Source: Bacteroides sp.
GTDB lineage: Bacteria > Bacteroidota > Bacteroidia > Bacteroidales > Bacteroidaceae
Direction: 5' to 3'
NCBI RefSeq assembly: GCF_028690125.1
Contig: NZ_JAQVBV010000018.1
Location: forward strand, 41,331 to 105,330
DNA: 64,000 bases
Below the pieces are notes generated by a model, which made no database searches, was not told the DNA's origin, and saw only the letters and a list, made by a program, of their open reading frames with translations. Both the position numbers and the translations under genes were made by a program. Numbering within the stretch: position 1 is the first letter of the stretch; every line of letters begins with the position of its first letter. Positions 27,141 through 35,249 of this stretch are shown here, piece by piece.

Positions 27141-27380
27141 GTTTCACTCTGTCACTATATTGCCACAAACATTGAAAGTATGGATATAGGTAATTATAAA
27201 AGTTGCCTCAACGGATGCATCTATTGTTATGCGATCAAGGGTAAATACAATAATGTAGAATATAATATGCAGAAGCACGATAGAAATTCGCCTCTGCTCA
27301 TAGGCCGTCTATCAGAAAATGATATAGTAAAAAAGAGGGAAATGCTAAGTTTACGAAATGATTGGTTCTCACTTTTTTAA
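27141..27380 (+). pseudogene. C-terminal remnant of a DUF1848-family protein
   Basis: The readable part (ATG 27180, 66 codons, with open frame further upstream) contains MDIGNYKSCLNGCIYCYA and RNSPLLIGRLSENDIVKKREMLS. These are the Cys-rich and C-terminal signatures of DUF1848 proteins (around 300 residues, a CxxxCxYC cluster similar to radical-SAM proteins). Only the last quarter is left and no N-terminal part is seen in the preceding 250 bases, so it is a decayed gene. Small RNA copy B follows immediately. Confidence 0.65.
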
Positions 27381-27387
27381 AGGCATA

Positions 27388-27453
27388 AAAAAAGGCTATC
27401 TATCCCAGACAGCCAATCTTTGTTAACCTTAAATCTAATACTATGAAAAACAC
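27388..27453 (-). ncRNA. Putative small RNA, repeated family, copy B
   Basis: Same layout as copy A and nearly identical to copy C in the promoter and first half. On the minus strand a promoter (27458-27488) is followed by the conserved core and an 8-bp hairpin with loop GGGAT (27395-27415), then TTTTTTT (27394-27388). Predicted RNA is about 65 nt. Confidence 0.74.
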
Positions 27454-27457
27454 ATTG

Positions 27458-27488
27458 CAAAGATACGCACTTTTGACTTATCTCCAAA
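27458..27488 (-). promoter_or_regulatory. Promoter of small RNA copy B
   Basis: Minus strand: TTTG (27488-27485), 19 nt, TATCTTTG (27465-27458). Perfect consensus and spacing. Confidence 0.8.
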
Positions 27489-27829
27489 TTTTTCAAGAAA
27501 AACGGGACATCTTATAACATGGTTTAATAGAATCGTAAACAGATTAACAGATAATCAAGTTATCATTAACATTTTGAAATTTTCTTAAACACATTAGTAT
27601 TCAAATAAAAAGAGCTGCAAAAGTTTACGAACTGACTTTTGAATCGTATTAAAGAGTTTTTAAGGGAAATAATATATTTACAGGCTATTTGTTCTTGATA
27701 GAAGATATGCATGGCCAATGCCTTATTCACCCCCCAAAAAAGTGAGTGAAGTAATTATTGGGAATTAGGTATCAGTTTTGACCAACAAAAACTAACTTTA
27801 CAGCGTTTTCTATCCTAAAGAACGAACCA
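27489..27829. other. Intergenic stretch before pncB, no gene seen
   Basis: AT-rich sequence with no credible reading frame on either strand. A TAACTTTA near 27797 is a weak -7 match for pncB. Nothing else is recognised. Confidence 0.5.
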
Positions 27830-29002
27830 ATGATTGTAAGAACACTACTAGATACAGATCTTTATAAGTTTACCACTTCGTATGCTTATATAAAACTGTT
27901 TCCATCTGCTATGGGAACCTTTAGTTTCAATGACAGAAACGAGACAATATATACCGAAGAGTTTTTGAAAACACTCAGAATGGAAGTCAAGAACCTGAAT
28001 CAATTGAGACTTACGGATGAAGAATTGGAATACATGACTCGTAACTGCCGTTTTCTTCCAAGAGTTTATTGGGAATGGTTATCTTCTTTCCGCTTCGATC
28101 CTGACAAAATAAAAATTCATCTGGACGAAGCGCATCATCTGCGCATTGAAGTAAGTGACTTTCTCTATAAAGTCACTTTATATGAAGTGCCTTTACTTGC
28201 CATTGTTTCCGAAATCAAAAACCAATTTTCGGGGAATGTAGCTGATATGGATACTATCCTTTGCAAATTGTCCGAAAAAGTAGAATTATCCAATCAAAAT
28301 CAGCTTCGCTTTTCTGAGTTTGGCACACGCAGAAGGTTTTCTACAGAAGTACAGGAGACAGTTATCAAGAAGCTGAATGAAACAGCAAAATATTGTACCG
28401 GTACTTCCAACTGCTATTTCGCAATGAAATATGGCATAAAAATGATGGGAACGCATCCTCATGAATGGTTCATGTTTCATGGTGCACAATTCGGATATAA
28501 GCACGCCAATTATATGGCACTTGAAAATTGGGTGAATGTGTACGATGGAGATTTGGGTATTGCTTTATCCGATACATATACTTCCGGCATTTTTCTCAGT
28601 AACATTAGCCGCAAACAAGCCAAACTATTTGATGGAGTACGCTGTGATTCAGGTGATGAATTTAAATTCATCGACAAACTAGTGGCACGCTACAAAGAGT
28701 TAGGCATTGATTCAACTACCAAAACAATTGTTTTCAGCAATGCTCTCGATTTTAGCAAAGCATTAGAGATTCAGGAATATTGCCGGAATAAAATCCGCTG
28801 TTCTTTTGGAATCGGTACTAATCTCACAAATGACACAGGTTTCAAACCTTCTAATATTGTGATGAAGCTGACTCAATGTAAGATGAATGCGAATCAAGAA
28901 TGGAGAGAATGTATTAAACTATCGGATGATCCGGGAAAACATACGGGTAGCCCAGAAGAGGTACAAGCCTGTTTGTATGAACTGAGATTAACAGGCTTAT
29001 AA
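27830..29002 (+). CDS. pncB: Nicotinate phosphoribosyltransferase
   Basis: 390 residues, the usual bacterial PncB length. MIVRTLLDTDLYKFTTSYAYIKLFP is the typical N-terminus. FSEFGTRRRFS carries the active-site region, GTHPHEWFMFH holds the phosphorylatable/catalytic His, and LSDTYTSGIFL, FDGVRCDSGDEFKFIDKL and FGIGTNLTNDTG are the PRPP-binding blocks. It makes nicotinate mononucleotide from nicotinate and PRPP in the Preiss-Handler NAD salvage route. It is a monocistronic plus-strand gene. Confidence 0.95.
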   Translation: MIVRTLLDTDLYKFTTSYAYIKLFPSAMGTFSFNDRNETIYTEEFLKTLRMEVKNLNQLRLTDEELEYMTRNCRFLPRVYWEWLSSFRFDPDKIKIHLDEAHHLRIEVSDFLYKVTLYEVPLLAIVSEIKNQFSGNVADMDTILCKLSEKVELSNQNQLRFSEFGTRRRFSTEVQETVIKKLNETAKYCTGTSNCYFAMKYGIKMMGTHPHEWFMFHGAQFGYKHANYMALENWVNVYDGDLGIALSDTYTSGIFLSNISRKQAKLFDGVRCDSGDEFKFIDKLVARYKELGIDSTTKTIVFSNALDFSKALEIQEYCRNKIRCSFGIGTNLTNDTGFKPSNIVMKLTQCKMNANQEWRECIKLSDDPGKHTGSPEEVQACLYELRLTGL

Positions 29003-29284
29003 TAACGTTGCACATATCTTTCGTAAATTCTCCAGACGAGCCATTACTTTCAGCCAAAGTCACTACCCGCTTCACCTAATTTCTTACTACTTGAGGTTGA
29101 AAACGATGTTTCTTACATTACATATGCCTTCATAGTAAAGTTCTGAAAGATAATTTTTTCAAACTCAACAACCATTACTTCAATTATTATGATATTAGGA
29201 ATATAGCAATTCTTTTATAAATACACTGAAATAGTGGATATGATAGAATCTTCCATCATTATTGTATATCTGGAGTATAGGCAT

Positions 29285-29348
29285 AAAAAAAGGAGCAACG
29301 CCTTGCTCCAACCTTTGTTAACCTTAAATCTAATACTATGAAAAACAC
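29285..29348 (-). ncRNA. Putative small RNA, repeated family, copy C
   Basis: Minus strand: promoter 29353-29383, the conserved core shared with copies A and B, then a perfect 7-bp hairpin GGAGCAA-GGCG-TTGCTCC (29309-29292) and TTTTTTT (29291-29285). The hairpin sequence is unrelated to that of copy B while the core is the same, which shows that the 3' end is conserved as structure. It lies between pncB and the thioredoxin gene. Confidence 0.74.
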
Positions 29349-29352
29349 ATTG

Positions 29353-29383
29353 CAAAGATACGCACTTTTGACATATCTCCAAA
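29353..29383 (-). promoter_or_regulatory. Promoter of small RNA copy C
   Basis: Minus strand: TTTG (29383-29380), 19 nt, TATCTTTG (29360-29353). The 19-nt spacer differs from copy B at only one base. Confidence 0.8.
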
Positions 29384-29461
29384 TTTTCCAAATAAAAAAG
29401 TATGTTTTATAACACGATTTAAAACTTTCGGGATAAAACATACTCTTTTATTAATATTTTT

Positions 29462-29785
29462 TCAAGACTTAAACTGTTTGACAGCTCTTTCCAACCTTTC
29501 TAAAGTAAGTTCACCGGATTGTCTCCAAAGCTGTTCTCCTTTTCTGAAAAGAATAAACGTAGGGGTACCCTCAATAGTATAAAAATTAGCAAGGTCACTT
29601 TCTTGGTCCACATCCACCTGTACTACCTCAAGTATTCCTTCCATCTCTTTTTTAAACTCATTTACCAGAGGATGCATACGTTGGCAATGAGGACACCACG
29701 TTGCATAAAATTCAGCCATTACCCAATCATCACCAGCTAGTTTTTCTGCGTTTCTCGAATCACGAGCCATTTTCTTTTCTTTCAT
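29462..29785 (-). CDS. Thioredoxin-fold protein with WCPHC active site
   Basis: 107 residues, one thioredoxin domain without signal peptide. It has VMAEFYATWCPHCQRMHPLVNEFKKEM (active-site CPHC instead of CGPC), VQVDVDQESDLANFYTIEGTPTFILF (cis-Pro) and a C-terminal helix. CPHC is the DsbA-type dipeptide and makes a more oxidising centre than CGPC; the lack of an export signal keeps the protein cytoplasmic. It is likely a stress-related thiol-disulfide oxidoreductase. The start at 29785 is an ATG; M6 (29770) is an alternative. Confidence 0.9.
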   Translation of the reverse strand: MKEKKMARDSRNAEKLAGDDWVMAEFYATWCPHCQRMHPLVNEFKKEMEGILEVVQVDVDQESDLANFYTIEGTPTFILFRKGEQLWRQSGELTLERLERAVKQFKS

Positions 29786-30092
29786 ACTGTTTCTCCTTTT
29801 AATTAATTGTTGGAAATTTCAACAATACCAAAGAAGGAAAGTTTAATGGATAAACATTAATATACACAGATTTAGTTCTATTGTAATATCTGACCAATCT
29901 TCTAAGTTCCACAGGGAAATACTCTACTGAATTTTCCAACATATTTTCCAATGAATCCAAAGAAGAAAAATGGCTATTCAAGTCATTGAAATCAGTGTTA
30001 TCTTCTTTTATCCCATACCTCTTCTCACGCCCCTTAATTGCACAAAGAAGAAACTTTCGTGCAAAAAAGGAACACTCTATTCAGTATTTATT
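29786..30092. other. Intergenic stretch between thioredoxin gene and cobalamin riboswitch
   Basis: No convincing gene on either strand. It must hold the thioredoxin promoter (minus) and the upstream part of the riboswitch promoter (plus), but no clean -33 element was found for either. Confidence 0.45.
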
Positions 30093-30100
30093 TATCTTTG
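30093..30100 (+). promoter_or_regulatory. Promoter -7 element for the riboswitch transcript
   Basis: TATCTTTG, a perfect Bacteroides -7 box, sits about 6 bases before the predicted 5' end of the cobalamin riboswitch. No TTTG is seen at the -33 position. Confidence 0.65.
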
Positions 30101-30105
30101 CGCCC

Positions 30106-30340
30106 GATTTGGTTCAGAATCCGTATCCAACGGACGAAGATTAAAAGGGAATCGGGTGTAAATCCCGTACAGTCCCGCTGCTGTGAAGCTCTATCAATAT
30201 CTTATGAATGAACTTATTCATGCCACTAATGGTCATTATCCATTGGGAAGGCCCCATAAGATAGGAGTCAGTCAGAAGACCTGCCATCGATGTAAACGTT
30301 ATTCTCCCTCGTGGGTTAGGAGGAATAATATCATTTGTTA
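30106..30340 (+). promoter_or_regulatory. Cobalamin riboswitch
   Basis: The conserved adenosylcobalamin aptamer core is readable: GGGAATCGGGTGTAAATCCC and ACAGTCCCGCTGCTGTGA (30147-30187), then GGAAGGCCCCATAAGATAGG and AGTCAGTCAGAAGACCTGCC (30245-30285). After it comes a hairpin around TTATTCTCC...GGAGGAATAA (30298-30330), a plausible expression platform. It lies about 100 bases before the biotin carboxylase gene. Riboswitches of this class normally lower expression when B12 is plentiful. Confidence 0.92.
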
Positions 30341-30437
30341 AGCTACAAAATCAAAAAAAATACTGTGTTTTCATTGAGTGGATTGTATCCGCAAAATGGG
30401 AAGGCATAAATATGTATGTACTTAATTGAGTAAAAGT

Positions 30438-31952
30438 ATGATAAAAAGAATCTTAGTAGCCAATCGCGGTGAAATTGCCGTGAGAGTGATGCGCTCCTGC
30501 CGGGAGATGGAAATAACGAGTATCGCTATATTCTCTGAGGCAGACCGAACTGCAAAGCACGTACTTTATGCAGACGAAGCTTATTGCGTAGGTCCGGCAT
30601 CATCTAAAGAAAGTTATCTGAATATAGAAAAAATTATCGAAGTGGCAAAAGCTTGCCATGCAGATGCCATCCACCCCGGATATGGTTTCCTATCCGAAAA
30701 TGCTACCTTCGCCCGGCGTTGCCAGGAAGAAGGTATTATTTTTATCGGTCCAAATCCTGAAACAATGGAAGCTATGGGGGATAAAATCTCTGCCCGCATC
30801 AAAATGATGGAAGCCGGAGTGCCTGTAGTGCCCGGCACACAAGATAACTTGAAAAGTGTGGAAGAAGCCGTAGAACTTTGTAATCAAATTGGTTACCCCG
30901 TCATGTTGAAGGCTTCTATGGGCGGAGGAGGAAAAGGTATGCGTCTCATCCATAGCGTCGAAGGAGTGGAAGAGGCTTATACGACTGCCAAAAGCGAATC
31001 TCTCTCTTCTTTCGGCGATGATACTGTTTATCTCGAAAAGTTTGTTGAAGAGCCTCACCACATTGAGTTTCAGATTTTGGGCGATAAACATGGGAATGTG
31101 ATTCACCTTTGCGAACGTGAATGTTCTGTTCAACGCCGTAACCAGAAAATTGTTGAGGAGACTCCTTCGGTGTTCGTTACTCCGGAACTGCGGAAAGATA
31201 TGGGTGAGAAGGCAGTGGCTGCTGCTAAAGCAGTCAATTACATCGGTGCGGGGACTATCGAATTTCTTGTAGACAAGCACCGCAACTACTATTTCCTCGA
31301 AATGAATACCCGTCTGCAAGTAGAACACCCGATCACGGAAGAAGTAATTGGAGTGGACTTAGTGAAAGAACAGATTAAAGTAGCGGACGGACAGGTACTT
31401 CGCTTGAAACAGGAAGATATCCAACAACGTGGCCACGCCATTGAATGTCGTATCTGTGCCGAAGATACGGAAATGAATTTTATGCCGAGTCCGGGAATCA
31501 TCAAGCAAATTACAGAACCTAACGGTATTGGGGTACGTATTGACAGCTATGTTTACGAAGGATACGAAATTCCGATTTACTATGACCCGATGATCGGTAA
31601 ACTGATTGTGTGGGCTACCAACCGGCAATATGCCATCGAACGTATGCGTCGCGTACTCCATGAATATAAACTCACAGGAGTAAAGAACAATATCAGTTAT
31701 CTACGTGCTATCATGAACACTCCCGATTTTGTGGAAGGTCACTATGATACCGGTTTCATTGCCAAGAACGGTGAATACCTCAGACAATGTATTATGCGTA
31801 CCAGTGAACGTGCCGAGAATATTGCACTGATTGCCGCCTACATGGATTATTTGATGAATCTTGAGGAGAACAACAGTGGCTTGGCTGCCGACAACCGTCC
31901 TATCAGTAAATGGAAAGAGTTCGGATTGCATAAGGGCGTACTTCGTATTTAA
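30438..31952 (+). CDS. Acyl-CoA carboxylase biotin carboxylase subunit
   Basis: 504 residues from ATG 30438; a TTG 12 bases upstream is a weaker start. MIKRILVANRGEIAVRVMRSCREM is the biotin carboxylase N-terminus; ATP-grasp features follow (MLKASMGGGGKGMRLI glycine loop, HHIEFQILGD, RECSVQRRNQK, FLEMNTRLQVEHPITE with the catalytic Arg/Glu). It carboxylates biotin on the carrier protein using ATP and bicarbonate. With the next two genes it forms a three-subunit propionyl/methylmalonyl-CoA carboxylase. A 55-residue tail beyond the AccC core may contact the other subunits. Confidence 0.93.
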   Translation: MIKRILVANRGEIAVRVMRSCREMEITSIAIFSEADRTAKHVLYADEAYCVGPASSKESYLNIEKIIEVAKACHADAIHPGYGFLSENATFARRCQEEGIIFIGPNPETMEAMGDKISARIKMMEAGVPVVPGTQDNLKSVEEAVELCNQIGYPVMLKASMGGGGKGMRLIHSVEGVEEAYTTAKSESLSSFGDDTVYLEKFVEEPHHIEFQILGDKHGNVIHLCERECSVQRRNQKIVEETPSVFVTPELRKDMGEKAVAAAKAVNYIGAGTIEFLVDKHRNYYFLEMNTRLQVEHPITEEVIGVDLVKEQIKVADGQVLRLKQEDIQQRGHAIECRICAEDTEMNFMPSPGIIKQITEPNGIGVRIDSYVYEGYEIPIYYDPMIGKLIVWATNRQYAIERMRRVLHEYKLTGVKNNISYLRAIMNTPDFVEGHYDTGFIAKNGEYLRQCIMRTSERAENIALIAAYMDYLMNLEENNSGLAADNRPISKWKEFGLHKGVLRI

Positions 31953-31970
31953 TAAAAAAGCATTCAAATT

Positions 31971-32480
31971 ATGGATATTCATATAGGAGACCGCATCGCT
32001 GAGGTAGAGCTGGTCAGCAAAGAAGATAATAAGGTAGTACTTACCATTGACGGAAAACCAGTTGAAGCAGACGTGGTCATGGCAGAAAACGGAAATTGCA
32101 ATATTTTGATGGATGGTCACAGTGCAAATGCGCAGCTGATCCGCCGTGAAAACGGAAAGAGTTATAAAGTCAATACACACTATAGCAGCTTCAATGTCGA
32201 AATCGTAGACAGTCAGGCTAAATATCTACGTATGCGCAAGAAAGGAGAGGAAGAGCAGAATGACTGCATTACTTCTCCAATGCCGGGCAAAATCGTAAAA
32301 ATCCCCGTGACGGCAGGTCAGGAGATGAAAGCCGGAGACACTGTTATTGTCATAGAGGCCATGAAGATGCAAAGCAATTATAAAGTAACTTCGGATTGCC
32401 GTATCAAAGAAATCCTGGTTCAGGAGGGGGACAACATCACCGGTGACCAGACATTAATAACATTAGAACCAATTGAATAA
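31971..32480 (+). CDS. Biotin carboxyl carrier subunit
   Basis: 169 residues. The C-terminal biotinyl domain has TSPMPGKIVKIPVTAGQEMKAGDTVIVIEAMKMQSNYKV; the Lys in EAMKM is the biotin site. The N-terminal ~90 residues form a separate beta-rich domain typical of the carrier subunits of acyl-CoA carboxylases and decarboxylases. It carries carboxybiotin between the carboxylase and transferase subunits. The stop codon overlaps the next start by 1 base (TAATG), so translation is coupled. Confidence 0.92.
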   Translation: MDIHIGDRIAEVELVSKEDNKVVLTIDGKPVEADVVMAENGNCNILMDGHSANAQLIRRENGKSYKVNTHYSSFNVEIVDSQAKYLRMRKKGEEEQNDCITSPMPGKIVKIPVTAGQEMKAGDTVIVIEAMKMQSNYKVTSDCRIKEILVQEGDNITGDQTLITLEPIE

Positions 32481-34015
32481 TGGAAAATATAAATAAAGCA
32501 TACGCCACGTTCGAGGAACGTGACCGCATCGCTTCACTCGGAGGAGGCGTTGATAAAATTGAAAAGCAGCACGAAAGTGGAAAGATGACCGCACGTGAAC
32601 GTATCAATATGTTGCTCGACAAGGGTACATTTGTTGAACTGGACAAACTCATGGTCCATCGTTGCACTAACTATGGCATGGATAAGAATAAGATTCCCGG
32701 AGATGGTATTGTATCCGGTTATGGAAAGGTCGACGGTCGCCAGGTATTTATTTATGCCTATGACTTTACTGTATATGGTGGTTCATTATCGGCTTCCAAT
32801 GCTAAGAAGATTGTAAAAGTTCAGCAGTTGGCACTGAAAAACGGTGCTCCGATCATTGCACTAAACGATTCGGGGGGTGCTCGTATCCAGGAAGGAATCG
32901 AAAGCCTCTCCGGTTATGCAGACATCTTCTACCAGAACACGATGGCCAGCGGTGTAATTCCACAAATCTCCGCCATCCTCGGTCCATGTGCCGGAGGTGC
33001 TTGCTACTCTCCTGCCCTGACTGATTTCATCTTTATGGTAAAAGAAAAAAGTCATATGTTTGTAACCGGCCCGGACGTAGTGAAGACGGTTATTCATGAG
33101 GAGGTGAGCAAAGAAGAGTTAGGTGGAGCCATGACACACAGTACTAAAAGTGGTGTTACTCATTTTATGTGCAACACCGAAGAAGAACTGCTGATGAGCA
33201 TTCGCGAACTGCTATCTTTCTTGCCACAAAACAATATGGATGAAGCCAGAAAGCTGAGTTGCACAGATGAAATTAATCGTGAAGATGTGACTATGGATAC
33301 TATCATCCCGGCTGATCCGAATGTTCCATATGATATGAAAGATATTATCGAACGAGTAGTAGACAATGGTTATTTCTTCGAAGTAATGACTAACTTTGCT
33401 AAGAATATAATCATCGGTTTTTCTCGTCTGGCCGGTCGTTCGGTAGGAATCGTCGCCAACCAACCTGCTTATCTTGCAGGTGTGCTCGATATTGACGCCA
33501 GCGATAAAGCAAGCCGTTTTATTCGTTTTTGCGATTGTTTCAACATTCCGTTAATCACATTCGAAGATGTTCCCGGATTCCTTCCCGGATATACCCAAGA
33601 AAACAATGGTATCATCCGCCACGGAGCAAAAATCGTTTATGCCTTTGCCGAAGCAACAGTGCCCAAACTAACAGTGATCACCCGTAAAGCCTATGGCGGT
33701 GCTTACATCGTAATGAATTCCAAACAAACAGGAGCAGACGTAAACTTCGCTTATCCAAGCGCAGAGATTGCTGTAATGGGTGCGGATGGTGCTATCAACA
33801 TCTTGTTCCGCAAAGCAGACGCCGAAACAAAGGCTAAAGAACTTGAGGATTACAAAGCTAAATTCGCGACTCCCTATCAAGCTGCTGAACTCGGATTCAT
33901 TGATGAAATCATCTATCCGAGACAAACTCGCAAACGCTTGATTCAAGCTTTAGAAATGACAGAAAACAAAATGCAAACGAATCCACCAAAGAAACACGGT
34001 AATATGCCGTTATAA
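32480..34015 (+). CDS. Propionyl-CoA carboxylase / methylmalonyl-CoA decarboxylase carboxyltransferase subunit
   Basis: 511 residues of the crotonase-fold carboxyltransferase family. DKGTFVELDKLMVHRC, YDFTVYGGSLSASNAKKI, LNDSGGARIQEGIESLSGY, GPCAGGACYSPAL (oxyanion hole), VGIVANQPAYLAGVLD and AYGGAYIVMNSK are all present. It moves CO2 between carboxybiotin and propionyl-CoA/methylmalonyl-CoA. In Bacteroides this closes the succinate-to-propionate route after B12-dependent methylmalonyl-CoA mutase. No sodium-pump beta subunit follows, so it is the soluble carboxylase type. Confidence 0.93.
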   Translation: MENINKAYATFEERDRIASLGGGVDKIEKQHESGKMTARERINMLLDKGTFVELDKLMVHRCTNYGMDKNKIPGDGIVSGYGKVDGRQVFIYAYDFTVYGGSLSASNAKKIVKVQQLALKNGAPIIALNDSGGARIQEGIESLSGYADIFYQNTMASGVIPQISAILGPCAGGACYSPALTDFIFMVKEKSHMFVTGPDVVKTVIHEEVSKEELGGAMTHSTKSGVTHFMCNTEEELLMSIRELLSFLPQNNMDEARKLSCTDEINREDVTMDTIIPADPNVPYDMKDIIERVVDNGYFFEVMTNFAKNIIIGFSRLAGRSVGIVANQPAYLAGVLDIDASDKASRFIRFCDCFNIPLITFEDVPGFLPGYTQENNGIIRHGAKIVYAFAEATVPKLTVITRKAYGGAYIVMNSKQTGADVNFAYPSAEIAVMGADGAINILFRKADAETKAKELEDYKAKFATPYQAAELGFIDEIIYPRQTRKRLIQALEMTENKMQTNPPKKHGNMPL

Positions 34016-34043
34016 ATTGGAACGTTGAGTATCAGCCAATATA

Positions 34044-34123
34044 ATATCAAGGCACGGATGAAGCGAATTTCACATTTCTCATAAAAAGAAATGTATTTAT
34101 TCGTAGAATCCGTGCCTTGATAT
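34044..34123. terminator. Long hairpin after the carboxylase operon
   Basis: ATATCAAGGCACGGAT (34044-34059) pairs with ATCCGTGCCTTGATAT (34108-34123), a perfect 16-bp stem. Inside it ACATTTCT/AGAAATGT (near 34070-34093) makes a second stem. It lies 29 bases after the operon stop and probably ends or protects the carboxylase mRNA. There is no strong T-run directly behind it. Confidence 0.6.
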
Positions 34124-34255
34124 CATACATCGTATAAAAACAATTAGAGCAAAAAAACTCACGGCAGACTTTTAAAAGTATAATTGAAAAAGCAAACATC
34201 AATATTACCCTAAAATAAAATATGTAATTAATAGGGAAAATAAATGATACTTTTT

Positions 34256-34263
34256 TATCTTTG
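34256..34263 (+). promoter_or_regulatory. Promoter -7 element for the AraC gene
   Basis: TATCTTTG lies 25 bases before ATG 34289. It overlaps the first codons of a longer upstream frame, which decides for the internal start. Confidence 0.6.
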
Positions 34264-34288
34264 TCCAAACGATAAAAAAGTCCGTACT

Positions 34289-35176
34289 ATGCCTACCAAA
34301 CGCTTCTTCGTCCCTGATGACATTATTCGTCCTGCTCGCCCGGATGAAAACACCAATTTACGACTATTACAATACGTCAATTCAACCACGCAAGAGAATT
34401 ATGATGCTTTCCTGACGCATTTTGCCATGGTCTATATTCTTTCCGGAGTCAAACAGATCAAAGTAGCACAGAATAAGTTTCAGATTCAACCGGGAGAGCT
34501 TTTTCTTATACCACGCGGGGAATATGTTATGTCGGAATATATCATGGGAGAAAATGGTTTTCAAAGCCTGATGATTTTCTTTAGCAAAAAAGTAGCACAG
34601 GACTTGATAGAACAAATCAGCGGATACCTTTCCAAGCATATGAGTGATGTTAGCCGAATGAAGAAAGAAGCCATCAAAATCATCCCACACAACCCGGATA
34701 TCGAGAAAATATTTTCTGCCATAGCAGCATACAGCAATGGAGAAAGCCCTTTTATCTGCGAACTTCTCAAACTAAAATTCACTGAATTGATTTATCTGTT
34801 ACTGGACAGTCCTTATCAACGGCTCATTCTCTCTTTTTTATTGGATGCGGCACGAGGTGAAAATCCGTCCATATCTTCTGTTATCGAAAGTAATCTTTAC
34901 TCTTCTGCTACGCTCAACGAACTAGCCATACTTTCAGGAAGAAGTCTGTCAAGTTTCAAACGTGAGTTCTCCCTGCAATATGGCGAACCACCACACGGTT
35001 GGATACGGAAAAAGAAACTGGAACGCGCTGCCTATCTGCTCAATACCTCCGACAAAACTATCGAAGAGATAGCTGAAACCAGCGGATTCGTTAGCAGTCC
35101 TCACTTTGCCAGGTTATTCAAAGAGTACTATCAATTTACTCCTTCTGAATATAGAGCCAAACAGACAAAAAGCTGA
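34289..35176 (+). CDS. AraC-family transcription regulator
   Basis: 295 residues from ATG 34289 (MPTKRFFVPDDIIRPARP). The N-terminal half is a cupin-like sensor (AMVYILSGVKQIKVAQNKFQIQPGELFLIPRGEYVMSEYI). The C-terminal ~100 residues are two helix-turn-helix units: TLNELAILSGRSLSSFKREFSLQYGEPPHGWIRKKKLERAAYLL, then TIEEIAETSGFVSSPHFARLFKEYYQFTPSEYR. It may control itself or the next gene on the same strand (lipoprotein at 35250). The ligand is unknown. Confidence 0.9.
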   Translation: MPTKRFFVPDDIIRPARPDENTNLRLLQYVNSTTQENYDAFLTHFAMVYILSGVKQIKVAQNKFQIQPGELFLIPRGEYVMSEYIMGENGFQSLMIFFSKKVAQDLIEQISGYLSKHMSDVSRMKKEAIKIIPHNPDIEKIFSAIAAYSNGESPFICELLKLKFTELIYLLLDSPYQRLILSFLLDAARGENPSISSVIESNLYSSATLNELAILSGRSLSSFKREFSLQYGEPPHGWIRKKKLERAAYLLNTSDKTIEEIAETSGFVSSPHFARLFKEYYQFTPSEYRAKQTKS

Positions 35177-35212
35177 ACCATTTAGATAAGAATCATTTTG
35201 TACTTTCTGCAT

Positions 35213-35220
35213 ACCTTTGC
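35213..35220 (+). promoter_or_regulatory. Promoter -7 element for the beta-propeller lipoprotein gene
   Basis: TACCTTTG followed by CAAAT fits TAnnTTTG. Its position 30 bases before ATG 35250 rules out the upstream start at 35217. Confidence 0.55.
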
Positions 35221-35249
35221 AAATAATAAACAGCAAAAATGACGGCTTT

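Noticed and set aside
27443..27505. Short frame beginning MKNTLQRYALLTYL, repeated near 29338
   Set aside because: The ATG recurs in all copies, but copy A has a 2-base difference that changes the frame, and the region reads as a promoter and small RNA on the other strand.
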